From Chloroflexota bacterium (GTDB lineage Bacteria; Chloroflexota; Anaerolineae; Aggregatilineales; Phototrophicaceae), in contig JAIUNI010000006.1 in NCBI GenBank assembly GCA_020161935.1, forward strand, positions 62,001 to 126,000: a stretch of DNA of 64,000 nt. The letters are read 5' to 3'. The notes under the pieces are model-generated. The model did not search any database and had not been told where the DNA came from. It saw only the letters and a program-made list of their open reading frames with translations. The translations under genes and the position numbers were made by a program. Below, piece by piece: positions 17,148-25,148 of the stretch (positions within the stretch are counted from its first letter, which is position 1; the number at the start of each line of letters is the position of its first letter).

Positions 17148-17151
17148 GACG

Positions 17152-17180
17152 ATTAACCACAGAGACACAGAGGAAGAAAA
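17152..17180 (+). repeat. Dispersed ACCACAGAGACACAGAGG repeat forming the lysZ ribosome-binding site
   Basis: The repeat begins just after the lysY stop and ends 7 bp before the lysZ ATG. Its CAGAGGAAG part is the only purine-rich site available for lysZ translation, so a repeat seems to have replaced or become the native ribosome-binding site. Confidence 0.6.
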
Positions 17181-17187
17181 GAAGACG

Positions 17188-18006
17188 ATGGCAATACACG
17201 TATTAAAACTCGGTGGTGGCGCGGGGAATGACCACACAGCGACGTTGAAAAACTTAGCGGCGCGGATCTTGGCAGGAGAACAGTGGGTGCTGGTACACGG
17301 TGTCAGCGAGGCGGCGAACCTGCTCGGCGAACAAGTCGGTTATCCGGCGCAAACGCTGACGACGCAGGGCGGGCACAGCAGCCGCTACACCGATGCGCGG
17401 ACGATTGAGATTTTCGGGCAGGCAGTCGGCGGGTTGAACCAGCTCATGACGGCGCAGTTGGCGAGCTACGGCGTGAACGCGGTTGGCCTCGGCGGCCCGA
17501 ACATTATCCGCGCACACCGCAAAACGGCGATTCGCGCCATCCGTGACGGGCGGCAAATCATCGTGCGCGATGATCATACGGGTACGATCAGCGGGGTCAA
17601 CAGCCAAGTGCTGCGGATGCTGCTGGACGCGGGTATTACGCCGGTGGTCGCGCCGCTGGCGATGGGTGACGAGTTCGAACGGCTGAACGTGGACGGCGAT
17701 CTGGTGGCGGCGAATATTGCCCACGCGATTGAGGCGGATGCGCTGGTTATCCTAAGCAACGTGCCGGGGCTGATGCGCGACATCAACGACGCGGGTTCGC
17801 TGGTGACCGGCTTCCCGTTGAGCGAGTACGACCGCTACGAGTCATTGGCGGGTGGGCGCATGAAGAAGAAGCTGATGGCCGCACAGGTAGCACAGGTTGG
17901 GCGAACCATCCTCGCAGCGTCACAGGGCGAAAACCCGTTAGACGCGGCGCTGGCGGGCGGCGGGACACAGATCACCAATGAAGAATTTGAACCGCAGAGA
18001 CGCTGA
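17188..18006 (+). CDS. lysZ: LysZ, LysW-aminoadipate 6-kinase
   Basis: A 272-residue amino-acid kinase (ArgB/LysZ family) that phosphorylates the side chain of LysW-bound aminoadipate. The start at 17188 is preferred because VLKLGGGAGND, the first strand and ATP loop, follows at once; the longer frame would translate the upstream repeat. Other family segments are NPQ-like TLTTQGGHSSRYTDART, VGLGGPNIIRAHRK, and ALVILSNVPGLMRD near the ATP site. The normal C-terminus ends around GGGTQI. Here it continues into NEEFEPQRR, encoded by a copy of the dispersed GAACCGCAGAGACGC repeat, so the repeat supplies the stop region. Confidence 0.93.
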   Translation: MAIHVLKLGGGAGNDHTATLKNLAARILAGEQWVLVHGVSEAANLLGEQVGYPAQTLTTQGGHSSRYTDARTIEIFGQAVGGLNQLMTAQLASYGVNAVGLGGPNIIRAHRKTAIRAIRDGRQIIVRDDHTGTISGVNSQVLRMLLDAGITPVVAPLAMGDEFERLNVDGDLVAANIAHAIEADALVILSNVPGLMRDINDAGSLVTGFPLSEYDRYESLAGGRMKKKLMAAQVAQVGRTILAASQGENPLDAALAGGGTQITNEEFEPQRR

Positions 18007-18108
18007 GAACGCTAAAAGAGAGAATACAGATTAAATCGTCAAGTCGACAAGAGTGCCCAGATTTGATCTCTGTGGTGAATAAATCTTCCATGTCTCTGCG
18101 GTTGAATA
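17987..18108. mobile_element. Inverted pair of dispersed repeats between lysZ and lysJ
   Basis: TTTGAACCGCAGAGACG (17988-18004) faces GTCTCTGCGGTTGAATAG (18091-18108), giving a roughly 15-bp inverted repeat around about 85 bp of non-coding DNA. The left arm is inside the end of lysZ, and the right arm ends about 20 bp before the lysJ start. It looks like a small inverted-repeat element lodged between two operon genes. Confidence 0.5.
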
Positions 18109-18128
18109 GTTTTGAGGAGTTACGGGCG

Positions 18129-19364
18129 ATGCTCGATACGGTAACGAATTGGAATGAAGTCGAAGAACGTCACAGCAGCGGGACGTATATGAAGCGCGAT
18201 TTGCAGGTGGTGCGGGGTGAAGGCGCACGGCTGTTTGATGAAACTGGCCGCAGTTATATTGATCTGGTCGGCGGTCAGGGGTCGGCGAACCTCGGTCACG
18301 CGCATCCGGCGATTGTGGGGGCGATCACCAAGCAGGCGGCGGAACTCATCACCTGCCCCGAACTGTTTCACAATCCGGTACGGGCGCAGTATCAAGCCGA
18401 GTTGTGCCGTGTCAGCGGTTTTTCGCGGGTATTCCTCGCCAACAGCGGCACGGAAGCCAACGAGGGCGCACTTAAAATTGCGCGGCTGAAAACTGGACGT
18501 AAAGGCGTGATCGCAGCGATGCGCGGCTTCCACGGGCGGACGATGGGCGCACTCAGCGCGACGTGGGAGAAGAATTACCGCGAACCATTCTTGCCGCTGA
18601 TCGACGGCGTGGTGCATGTGCCGTACAACAACATCGACAAGCTGCGGGAAGCCTTGAACGAAAATATTGGCGCGGTGTTCCTTGAAGTCGTACAGGGTGA
18701 AGGCGGCGTGCATCCGGCACAGGCGGGTTACCTGCAAGCCGTACAAGAGTTGGCACACGCGAATGGGTCGCTGCTGATTATCGACGAGGTGCAAACCGGA
18801 TGGGGACGCACGGGCAGCCTGTTCGCGCACTGGCAGGATGGCATTCAACCGGACATCGTAACGGTGGCGAAAAGCATGGCGGGCGGCGTACCGATGGGTG
18901 CGATCCTGCTGAGTGAGGGCATCGGCTCGCTCGATCCGGCGACGCACGGCAGCACCTTCGGCGGCAATCCGTTGGCGTGCGCGGCGGGCTTGGCGGCGCT
19001 CGGGGAATACACAAAGACGAACCACCGAGACACAGAGGCCACAGAGAATGGCGGATACATTCACCGTGAGGCCGATGGGGATTTGGTGCGGCGGGCGCGG
19101 AAGCTGGGCGACGAGGTACGGCTGCACCTGATGGATAACGCGCCAGAGAAGGCCGTGCGGGAAATACGCGGGCGCGGGTTGATGTTCGGGATTGAACTGC
19201 GGGCGAAGGTCGCGCCGGTGTTGAAGCTGTTACAGGAGCGCGGGGTGGTTGCTCTACCCGCCGGGCCGATGGTGCTGCGCTTGCTGCCACCGCTGGTCAT
19301 CAGTGATGAAGATATGTGGCAAGCAACCCACATTATCGAGGAGACATTGAACGATGCCTTTTGA
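18129..19364 (+). CDS. lysJ: LysJ, LysW-gamma-lysine aminotransferase, with in-frame repeat insertion
   Basis: A 411-residue PLP-dependent class III aminotransferase that converts LysW-bound semialdehyde to LysW-lysine. The ATG at 18129 has a GAGGAG site 9 bp upstream; the open frame extends back to 18063 through a repeat arm. Family signatures are [46 protein letters not shown] and [13 protein letters not shown] with the PLP lysine. Between AALGEY and [12 protein letters not shown], where relatives run on directly, there is a polar stretch of about 23 residues (from 19010 to 19077). Its start is encoded by a copy of the dispersed ACCACCGAGACACAGAGG repeat. The frame is kept, so the enzyme may still work. 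The stop overlaps the next gene by 11 bp. Confidence 0.93.
   Translation: MLDTVTNWNEVEERHSSGTYMKRDLQVVRGEGARLFDETGRSYIDLVGGQGSANLGHAHPAIVGAITKQAAELITCPELFHNPVRAQYQAELCRVSGFSRVFLANSGTEANEGALKIARLKTGRKGVIAAMRGFHGRTMGALSATWEKNYREPFLPLIDGVVHVPYNNIDKLREALNENIGAVFLEVVQGEGGVHPAQAGYLQAVQELAHANGSLLIIDEVQTGWGRTGSLFAHWQDGIQPDIVTVAKSMAGGVPMGAILLSEGIGSLDPATHGSTFGGNPLACAAGLAALGEYTKTNHRDTEATENGGYIHREADGDLVRRARKLGDEVRLHLMDNAPEKAVREIRGRGLMFGIELRAKVAPVLKLLQERGVVALPAGPMVLRLLPPLVISDEDMWQATHIIEETLNDAF
19018..19048 (+). repeat. Dispersed repeat inserted in frame within lysJ
   Basis: The sequence AACCACCGAGACACAGAGG, followed by CCACAGAGAATGG, is a member of the same family as those at 17152 and 14940. It lies inside the lysJ coding sequence and adds residues that other class III aminotransferases lack. 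Confidence 0.65.
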
Positions 19365-20520
19365 AAATTTTAGCATTATTGAAAGCACCCTGCGCGAGGG
19401 TGAGCAGTTCAGCACGGCGACCTTTGATACGGCGCACAAGCTGGAGATCGCGCACCGGCTGAACGACTTCGGCGTGGAGTTCATCGAGATGACTTCGCCG
19501 AGTGCCAGCCCGCAGAGCGAGGCCGATATTCGGGCGGTGACAGGCGAGGGGCTAAAGACCAAGATCCTGACGCACATCCGCTGCAACCGTGAGGACGCGG
19601 CACGGGCGCTCGATACAGGTGTTGATGGGTTGGATGTGGTGATTGGAACCTCGCCCCAACTGATGCAGCACAGCCACGGCAAGAGCATCCGGCAGATTAT
19701 TGATCTGGCGGGTGAAGTGATGAGCTACATTCGTGGACAGAAACCGGACATCATCCTGCGCTTTAGCACCGAGGACACCTTCCGCAGCCGCGAGCCGGAT
19801 TTACTGCGGGTGTACTTGGCAGTCGCCGATCTGGGAATGGTGAACCGGCTAGGGGTAGCGGACACGGTCGGCGTAGCAACCCCGACGCAGGTGTACAACA
19901 TGGTTCACCAACTGGTGCGGCTGACGCACCTTGACATCGAGTTTCATGGACATAACGACAGCGGCTGCGCGATTGCCAACGCGACAGCGGCGCTGGAGGC
20001 TGGCGCAACCCATATTGACACGACGATTTTGGGCATCGGCGAGCGGAACGGAATCACGCCGCTGGGCGGGTTGATCGCGCGGTTGTACACGCTGAACCGG
20101 AGTTACGTGACCAAGTACAACCTGAAGCTGCTGCCCCAGATCGACAAGATGATCGCCGAGATGTGCGACCTCGATATTCCGTTTAACAACTACATTACGG
20201 GGGCGAGCGCCTTTATCCACAAGGCGGGCATTCATGCGAAGGCTGTGCTGGCTGACCCGACCACCTATGAAATCCTGCGACCGGAGGATTTTGGCCTGAG
20301 CCGCGAGATTTCAATCGGGCACCGGCTGACGGGCTGGAACACCATTCGTGAACGGGCGCGGACGCTGGGACTCGGGTTGAGTGATGACGCGATACGCGAA
20401 GTGACCAAGAATATCAAGCGGCTGGCGGATACCAAGCCGCTGAACCTGAGCGAGATTGACGCGCTGTTACAAGAAGCCGAAGCGCGTGAGATGGTCGAGG
20501 CGATGGAAGCCGGGAAGTAG
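19354..20520 (+). CDS. Homocitrate synthase (alpha-aminoadipate lysine pathway)
   Basis: A 388-residue DRE-TIM metallolyase. It condenses acetyl-CoA with 2-oxoglutarate to homocitrate, the first step of the alpha-aminoadipate route to lysine. The N-terminus [17 protein letters not shown] carries the R-E-G/D-E-Q motif. The metal-binding His pair is in [15 protein letters not shown], and [11 protein letters not shown] follows the family pattern. [11 protein letters not shown] is the typical communication/regulatory stretch of short homocitrate synthases. At 388 residues it lacks the long LeuA C-terminal domain, which argues against 2-isopropylmalate synthase; citramalate synthase remains possible but less likely here. 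It overlaps lysJ by 11 bp and closes the operon. The homoaconitase and homoisocitrate dehydrogenase genes are not in the window. Confidence 0.9.
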   Translation: MPFENFSIIESTLREGEQFSTATFDTAHKLEIAHRLNDFGVEFIEMTSPSASPQSEADIRAVTGEGLKTKILTHIRCNREDAARALDTGVDGLDVVIGTSPQLMQHSHGKSIRQIIDLAGEVMSYIRGQKPDIILRFSTEDTFRSREPDLLRVYLAVADLGMVNRLGVADTVGVATPTQVYNMVHQLVRLTHLDIEFHGHNDSGCAIANATAALEAGATHIDTTILGIGERNGITPLGGLIARLYTLNRSYVTKYNLKLLPQIDKMIAEMCDLDIPFNNYITGASAFIHKAGIHAKAVLADPTTYEILRPEDFGLSREISIGHRLTGWNTIRERARTLGLGLSDDAIREVTKNIKRLADTKPLNLSEIDALLQEAEAREMVEAMEAGK

Positions 20521-20640
20521 GCCAATTCTTTAACGCAAAGCGATTTAACACAAAGGCTCAATGACGCAAAGGCACAGAGAAGACGAATCGCCAAGCACGC
20601 CAAGAAAAGACAGAGAACGCAGAGTCCAATCAGGGGCGTT
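20521..20640. repeat. Cluster of dispersed repeats after the lysine operon
   Basis: Degenerate copies of the ACACAAAGGCACAGAG family (20548-20582 and 20604-20625) surround a CGCCAAGCACGCCAAG unit (20590-20605). No gene is seen. Confidence 0.55.
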
Positions 20641-20689
20641 AGCGGTAGGGGTTAAAATTCGCAAAATTCGCATTTTTCGCACGTTTTGC

Positions 20690-20880
20690 ATATTTCCCGC
20701 CGAAATGACGCGCGGTTCGCTCCCGTGTTACCGCTGAATTTGCAATTTTGGCCGGCGGCTGGCTCGGCTGTTCTTGCGGAGTGACGCGGAAGGCTCCTGT
20801 GAAGCCGCCGCCTGCAAATTGTGCATTTTGCTCCGGCAGATGCGCGGGAGCGAACCGCGGAATCTGCAAAATGATGGGCG
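20690..20880. repeat. Palindromic composite repeat (family C), copy 3
   Basis: GC-rich units such as CGGAAGGCTCCTGTGAAGCC, followed by GCCGCCTGCAAAT, match units at 42290-42340 and, more distantly, 28090-28150. Several short palindromes are packed together, as in REP/BIME elements. The sequence looks like non-coding filler, although frames are open by chance. Confidence 0.45.
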
Positions 20881-20945
20881 CACGGTGGTACATGGCGTTC
20901 TTAGGATCAATGGGGCGAAAATACGGGTAAACGACAACCAGCGAG

Positions 20946-21179
20946 TTGGCGTTGATGGCTAACGATAACGTCGAGCCGGACTGCGGCAGCCCGCCGAAGC
21001 AATTATTCGTACGAGATTTAATGGTTGCGGTCGCTGATAATGACATGGCCTTTATCCTCGATTGCCTAACGGACGGAACGCTGACCTTTAGAGACGGTAA
21101 AACTCACCCTTTTATTCATGCGTACCCATTGAACGGTCACAGCAAAAAGGCGAAATTAACGCGATACGGTCGACTGTAA
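20946..21179 (+). pseudogene. Possible remnant of an NTF2/SnoaL-like gene
   Basis: A 77-residue open frame whose part VRDLMVAVADNDMAFILDCL resembles the first helix pair of SnoaL/NTF2-like proteins. It stops after about 60 comparable residues where the family needs about 130. The region directly before it is a composite palindromic repeat, and a terminator follows. It could be a decayed gene or a short real one; the family assignment is weak. Confidence 0.3.
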
Positions 21180-21217
21180 TCGGTGAACGTGGTTCGAATG
21201 TGCTGACGAAACGGCTG

Positions 21218-21246
21218 CTCAAGAACCCTATTCTTGAGGATTTTTT
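21218..21246 (+). terminator. Intrinsic terminator
   Basis: CTCAAGAA (21218-21225) pairs with TTCTTGAG (21231-21238) over a 5-nt loop, followed by GATTTTTT. It ends any plus-strand transcript coming through from the lysine operon or from the small frame at 20946. The stretch 21247-21448 holds nothing recognisable. Confidence 0.75.
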
Positions 21247-21448
21247 CGCATCGTCATGTGCTTTTACAGCGCGTTTTGAACGTCTCAACTGATACAAATA
21301 ATTATAGAACAAAAAGGCGAATTTGTCCAGCAATTTTGGTTTGAATTTACAAACTTTGGTGAGGGAGAAAAGATGAGAAAAAAGAGGCTTCTCCCTCAAA
21401 TAAAGTTTGTAAGGCAATCCAACGTTATTACATTCAGGTTAGAACAAG

Positions 21449-21482
21449 AAAAATAAAAAGGGCGCACCAGCCGCGCACCCTT
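21449..21482 (-). terminator. Terminator of the thioredoxin-fold gene
   Basis: On the minus strand AAGGGTGCGC pairs with GCGCCCTT (one bulged T), followed by a TTTTATTTTTC tract, 15 bp after the gene's stop. Confidence 0.7.
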
Positions 21483-21496
21483 ACGGAAATGGGTGT

Positions 21497-22225
21497 TTAC
21501 CGCAGTGCGTCTTCGATGAGCGATGGGATGATGGCGGGGTTTGCGCCGACCTGCCGCTTGACCACCTGCCCGTTCTTAAAGACCATCAAGGTTGGAATCG
21601 ACATCACCTGAAAGCGTTGGGCTAAGGCGGGGTTTTCATCGACGTTGACTTTAACGACACGCGCACGTCCGGCATAGGTTTGCGCGGCTTTCTCGACGGC
21701 GGGCGCAATGGCACGACACGGGCCGCACCACGCCGCCCAGAAATCCACCAGCACCGGTTCTTTGCTCCCCAACACTTCCCGTTCAAAAGTGGCATCCGTC
21801 ACCACCTGCGGCGCGGCATGAACACCATTGGACGCTGCGGCGGGTTTGGGCGGTGTGGAAACCGGCTTCGTGGGCACTGGGCCTTTGCCAAGTAAAAAGC
21901 TGACGTGTGCTTGAAAATCCGCCGGATTGATATTAGCGGCTTGGGACTTCATCGTGCGGTCGCTGCCCTGTTTGAGCAAGGTGACAACGGCGGGCATGGT
22001 TAGATTGCCGTACTGTTGTCTGGTTTGGGGGTTAGTCGCTGTATCGACACGGGCGACGAGTACCTGCCCTGCTTGCTCCTTAGCGGCGGTCGTGATGGCG
22101 GTATCGAGCGCACGATTCGGTGCTTGGCGGCTGTCGTAGAGATAAAGCACAACGGGTAATGGCTGATTGAGGATTTTCGGTAAGCTGTTGTCGTCAGTCG
22201 TAATCGGCGTATTGAAAATCGGCAT
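21497..22225 (-). CDS. Double thioredoxin-fold protein, only the second domain redox-active
   Basis: A 242-residue cytoplasmic protein. The ATG at 22225 follows a GGAGGCG site; the frame is open 57 bp further. Domain 1 (about residues 8-112) has the thioredoxin fold pattern with the cis-Pro loop (TMPAV, 77-81), but the CXXC position reads RQAP, so it cannot do dithiol chemistry. A Pro/Lys/Ala linker follows (115-137). Domain 2 (138-242) is a normal thioredoxin with WCGPC at 166-170 and the cis-Pro loop SIPTL. The layout resembles co-chaperone thioredoxins, where the inactive domain binds substrate. No signal peptide is seen. It is monocistronic with its own terminator. Confidence 0.88.
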   Translation of the reverse strand: MPIFNTPITTDDNSLPKILNQPLPVVLYLYDSRQAPNRALDTAITTAAKEQAGQVLVARVDTATNPQTRQQYGNLTMPAVVTLLKQGSDRTMKSQAANINPADFQAHVSFLLGKGPVPTKPVSTPPKPAAASNGVHAAPQVVTDATFEREVLGSKEPVLVDFWAAWCGPCRAIAPAVEKAAQTYAGRARVVKVNVDENPALAQRFQVMSIPTLMVFKNGQVVKRQVGANPAIIPSLIEDALR

Positions 22226-22470
22226 TTCCGCGCCTCCTTCACTAATGTACTGATTAGACGCTTCTACGAGACATTTTCGCACGAGAGGCGATGAGCATTT
22301 CTCTAACAGCTTGCATTGATTCGGCTGTGCGCCAGTACAGGCCGTTGGTGGACAGGGGGTCAGTCAAAGGGCGGATATAGATAGCCCTGTGGATAAAAGC
22401 CGTTTCGCGTCATGATAGTGCGATCACTGACCTATCAAAATCCGGCTAGACATCATAAGGATGCACAGAC

Positions 22471-23418
22471 ATGAACGCGACCATTCAGATTCAGGACATC
22501 AGCGCGGCGGCAGGGACGAAGGCACAGGGCTTCCTCAGCGTGGCGGGTACGGCGGTCAAAATCCCGATTGTGATCGTAAACGGCGCACAGGACGGCCCTA
22601 CCCTGCTGGTGACGGCGGGCATCCACGGCGGCGAGTATCCAAGCATCGAGGCGGCTATCCGCTTCGGGCGGGAACTCGACGCGGCGCAGGTCAAAGGCGC
22701 GGTGATCGTCATGTCCCCCGTGAGCCTGAACGCCTTCCATGCGCGGCAGGCATTCCTTGTGCCGGAGGATGGCAAAAACCTGAACCGTGTGTTCCCCGGT
22801 AAAGCAACCGGCACCATTGCCGAGCGGATGGCGTACACGATTATCAGCACCGTCGTCCCGTACATCGACGCATGGGTCGATATGCACGGCGGCGATATTC
22901 CCGAAGCACTCATCCCATTTGGCGGCTACATCATCAGCGAGGACGAGGCGCTGAACGCTCGTAACCATGAGCTGTCGGAAGCCTTCGGGTTGAAGTATCT
23001 ACTGCATCCAGCGAACCTACCGGGGACGACTATCGCGACCGCAACCGCGCTGGGCAAACCGGGGATTCTGGTCGAGGCGGGGCAGCTCGGCATCCTCGAT
23101 GAGGACAATACGCAGGTGCTGCTGCAAGGCTGCCGGAACGTGGCGCAGTGTATGGGCATCCTCGCGGGGCAAGTGCAAATGACCGACTTGACCGAGTATA
23201 TGAATTGGCCGTGGGTACGTGCCAGCCACACCGGCTGCTGGTATCCACAGGTCAAAATTGGTGACACCGTGACCGAGGGGCAGGTCGTGGGCATCGTGAA
23301 AGATTACTTTGGCGAGACGTTGGCCGAGTACCCTGCCCCCGCAAGCGGCCTCGTGCTGCTGGTCTGCGCGGCCATGTCGGTGAACGCGAATGACCCGCTG
23401 ATCGGTATCGCATACTAA
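22471..23418 (+). CDS. Succinylglutamate desuccinylase/aspartoacylase family zinc hydrolase
   Basis: A 315-residue M14-type metalloenzyme. The zinc ligands are in GIHGGEYPS (residues 51-59, H and E) and in the DMHGGDIPEA region. The general base Glu lies in ILVEAGQLG. The C-terminal 80 residues form a beta-rich, biotinyl-like domain (GCWYPQVKIGDTVTEGQVVGIVKD) typical of the AstE/AspA-like deacylases of this group. An AAGGATG site precedes the ATG. Such enzymes remove acyl groups from amino acids or related small molecules; the exact substrate is open. It stands alone between the thioredoxin gene (divergent) and a repeat-flanked GxxExxY gene. Confidence 0.88.
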   Translation: MNATIQIQDISAAAGTKAQGFLSVAGTAVKIPIVIVNGAQDGPTLLVTAGIHGGEYPSIEAAIRFGRELDAAQVKGAVIVMSPVSLNAFHARQAFLVPEDGKNLNRVFPGKATGTIAERMAYTIISTVVPYIDAWVDMHGGDIPEALIPFGGYIISEDEALNARNHELSEAFGLKYLLHPANLPGTTIATATALGKPGILVEAGQLGILDEDNTQVLLQGCRNVAQCMGILAGQVQMTDLTEYMNWPWVRASHTGCWYPQVKIGDTVTEGQVVGIVKDYFGETLAEYPAPASGLVLLVCAAMSVNANDPLIGIAY

Positions 23419-23431
23419 TAGGAACAAATAC

Positions 23432-23892
23432 AAATCGCCAAGAGCGCCAAGGGATTAGAGAAAATGCAGAGAAGAGAGCCTGATAAAAAGCTAGATGACT
23501 TGGCTCATAGTGTCATAGGGGCAGCTATTGAGGTACATCGCGAATTAGGGCCGGGGTTTTTAGAGTCGATCTATGAAGCCGCTTTGTGTCACGAGCTAGA
23601 ACTCAGGGAAATTCCCCATGTCCGTCAAGCAATCATCCAAGTGAGTTACAAGGGTGTTGACTTAGGGGATAACCGAGTTGACCTTATTGTTGATAACCGA
23701 CTAATTGTTGAACTCAAAGCAGTCGATGAAATCAATAATATTCACTTCGCGCAGGTGAAATCATACCTGAAGGTCACAAACCGTATACTCGGTCTATTGA
23801 TTAACTTTAACGTCAAGATGCTAAAAGATGGCGTACATCGTATTGTCATCTCTTAAATCTCTTCCTTCTTGGCGTGCTTGGCGATTTGTTTT
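23432..23892. mobile_element. GxxExxY cassette bounded by inverted CGCCAAG repeats
   Basis: The left end CAAATCGCCAAGAGCGCCAA (23431-23450) and the right end, read on the opposite strand, CAAATCGCCAAGCACGCCAA are inverted copies differing at two positions. Between them lies a single GxxExxY gene. The left copy also provides its ribosome-binding site. The unit of about 460 bp behaves like a discrete cassette. Confidence 0.55.
23464..23856 (+). CDS. GxxExxY family protein
   Basis: A 130-residue protein of the GxxExxY family (PF13366-like). The defining motif is in GFLESIYEAAL (residues 31-41), after VIGAAIEVHRELGPG. The second half has VDLIVDNRLIVELKAV, with acidic and Lys residues spaced as in PD-(D/E)XK nuclease folds, which fits the suspected nuclease nature of the family. 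The ATG follows AAGGGATTAGAG. Members are scattered in Chloroflexota, cyanobacteria and others and are often embedded in small repeats, as here. The function is not established. Confidence 0.88.
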   Translation: MQRREPDKKLDDLAHSVIGAAIEVHRELGPGFLESIYEAALCHELELREIPHVRQAIIQVSYKGVDLGDNRVDLIVDNRLIVELKAVDEINNIHFAQVKSYLKVTNRILGLLINFNVKMLKDGVHRIVIS

Positions 23893-23911
23893 AGATTGGG
23901 AGTGCATTTAA

Positions 23912-24532
23912 ATGGTAGGTGTAGCAAAGCCGATACTGTTGGATATACCCGAATCGTTTGAGACCGAGCGGCTGCTGATCCGTGCGCCGCGAGCGGGTGA
24001 CGGTGCGGTGATGAACGCGGCGATGGCGGAGACCATTCACAACTTGCGGCACTGGCTGCCGATGCCGTGGTGTCAAAATCTGCAAACACCCGCCGAGACG
24101 GAAGAAAGCGTCCGCCGGTCGAGCGCGTTGTGGATACTGCGTGAGGACTTCCGCTTCGGCTTGTTCCGCAAAAGTGACGGGGCATACATTGGTGCGTGCG
24201 GGCTGCACCGACCGGATTGGAGCATCCCGCAGCTTGAGATTGGCTACTGGATACGCGCCAGCGTCGAGGGACAAGGCTATGTCGGCGAGGCGGTCGCGGG
24301 GGTAAATCAATTCGCCTTCGAGACGTTAAAAGCCGAGCGCATGGAGATCCGCTGTGACAGCCGCAACGACCGGAGCGCAGCCGTAGCGCGGAAAGCCGGC
24401 TTCACCCTTGAAGCCACCCTGCGCCACAACGACACGACAGCCGATGGCAGCGCCTTACGCGATACACTGCTGTTCGCCATGATAAAAGACCAATACTTCT
24501 ACCACAAAGAACACGGAGTAAAAGCAACCTGA
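23912..24532 (+). CDS. GNAT acetyltransferase (RimJ/RimL type), paralogue 1
   Basis: A 206-residue N-acetyltransferase. It starts with the family strand PESFETERLLIRAPRAGDG. The acetyl-CoA region appears as IGYWIRASVEGQGYVGEAV, with a Q-G-Y version of the pyrophosphate-binding loop, and later RCDSRNDRSAAVARKAGF. It is the first of three consecutive paralogues that share length, the opening MVxIxxPxLLxxP pattern and the SER/RSAAVA segment. The next gene starts on the last base of this stop codon. The substrate is unknown; RimJ/RimL relatives acetylate ribosomal proteins, antibiotics or small amines. Confidence 0.88.
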   Translation: MVGVAKPILLDIPESFETERLLIRAPRAGDGAVMNAAMAETIHNLRHWLPMPWCQNLQTPAETEESVRRSSALWILREDFRFGLFRKSDGAYIGACGLHRPDWSIPQLEIGYWIRASVEGQGYVGEAVAGVNQFAFETLKAERMEIRCDSRNDRSAAVARKAGFTLEATLRHNDTTADGSALRDTLLFAMIKDQYFYHKEHGVKAT

Positions 24533-25140
24533 TGGTCGCGATTAAAAATCCCATGCTGCTGGAAATACCCGACTCGTTTCAATCCGAACGCCTCATTATC
24601 CGCGCCCCGCGAGCAGGTGACGGTGCGGCGGTGAACGAGGCCGTCCGCGAGTCATTAGACAACTTACGACCGTGGATGCCGTGGGCAGACCACGAGCCAG
24701 AACTTGAGGAGAGCGAAGAATCAGTGCGGCGCGGTGCGGCACGCTGGATACTGCGCGAGGATTTGTGGCTGCTGCTGTTCCGCAAGAGTGACGGCTTATA
24801 TGTCGGTGGCAGCGGCTTGCACCGTATGGATTGGAGTGTGCCCAGCTTCGAGATCGGTTATTGGGTGCGTAAAAGTTTAGAAGGGCAAGGTTATGTGACC
24901 GAGGCCGTGAAAGCCATCACCGATATTGCCTTCATGGCGGTCAGTGCTGAACGGGTGGAGATCCGCTGCGACACGCGCAACGAACGCAGCGCGGCGGTGG
25001 CAAAACGCGCGGGATATATGCTGGAAGCGACCCTGCATCATGACGGGCGCGACCCAAATGGCGACCTCCGCGACACCTACATTTTCGGGATGACGCAGCG
25101 GCAGTACCTGATCCATAAGGGTGTCGAGATCACGGAGTAA
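24532..25140 (+). CDS. GNAT acetyltransferase (RimJ/RimL type), paralogue 2
   Basis: A 202-residue enzyme, second of the tandem set, overlapping paralogue 1 by one base and probably translated by coupling. The opening strand is PDSFQSERLIIRAPRAGDG. The acetyl-CoA loop is IGYWVRKSLEGQGYVTEAV, and RCDTRNERSAAVAKRAGY follows. The middle segment differs from its neighbours most between residues 40 and 75 (acceptor side), suggesting different acceptor substrates on a shared scaffold. Confidence 0.88.
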   Translation: MVAIKNPMLLEIPDSFQSERLIIRAPRAGDGAAVNEAVRESLDNLRPWMPWADHEPELEESEESVRRGAARWILREDLWLLLFRKSDGLYVGGSGLHRMDWSVPSFEIGYWVRKSLEGQGYVTEAVKAITDIAFMAVSAERVEIRCDTRNERSAAVAKRAGYMLEATLHHDGRDPNGDLRDTYIFGMTQRQYLIHKGVEITE

Positions 25141-25148
25141 GCGCAAAC

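Noticed and set aside
18120-19127. A 335-residue frame on the minus strand opposite lysJ
   Set aside because: The plus-strand lysJ is unmistakable; the antisense frame is Arg/His-rich without a family.
20639-21046. A 135-residue minus-strand frame
   Set aside because: It runs through the composite palindromic repeat and A/T-rich repeats (NANFANF pattern) and has no ribosome site.
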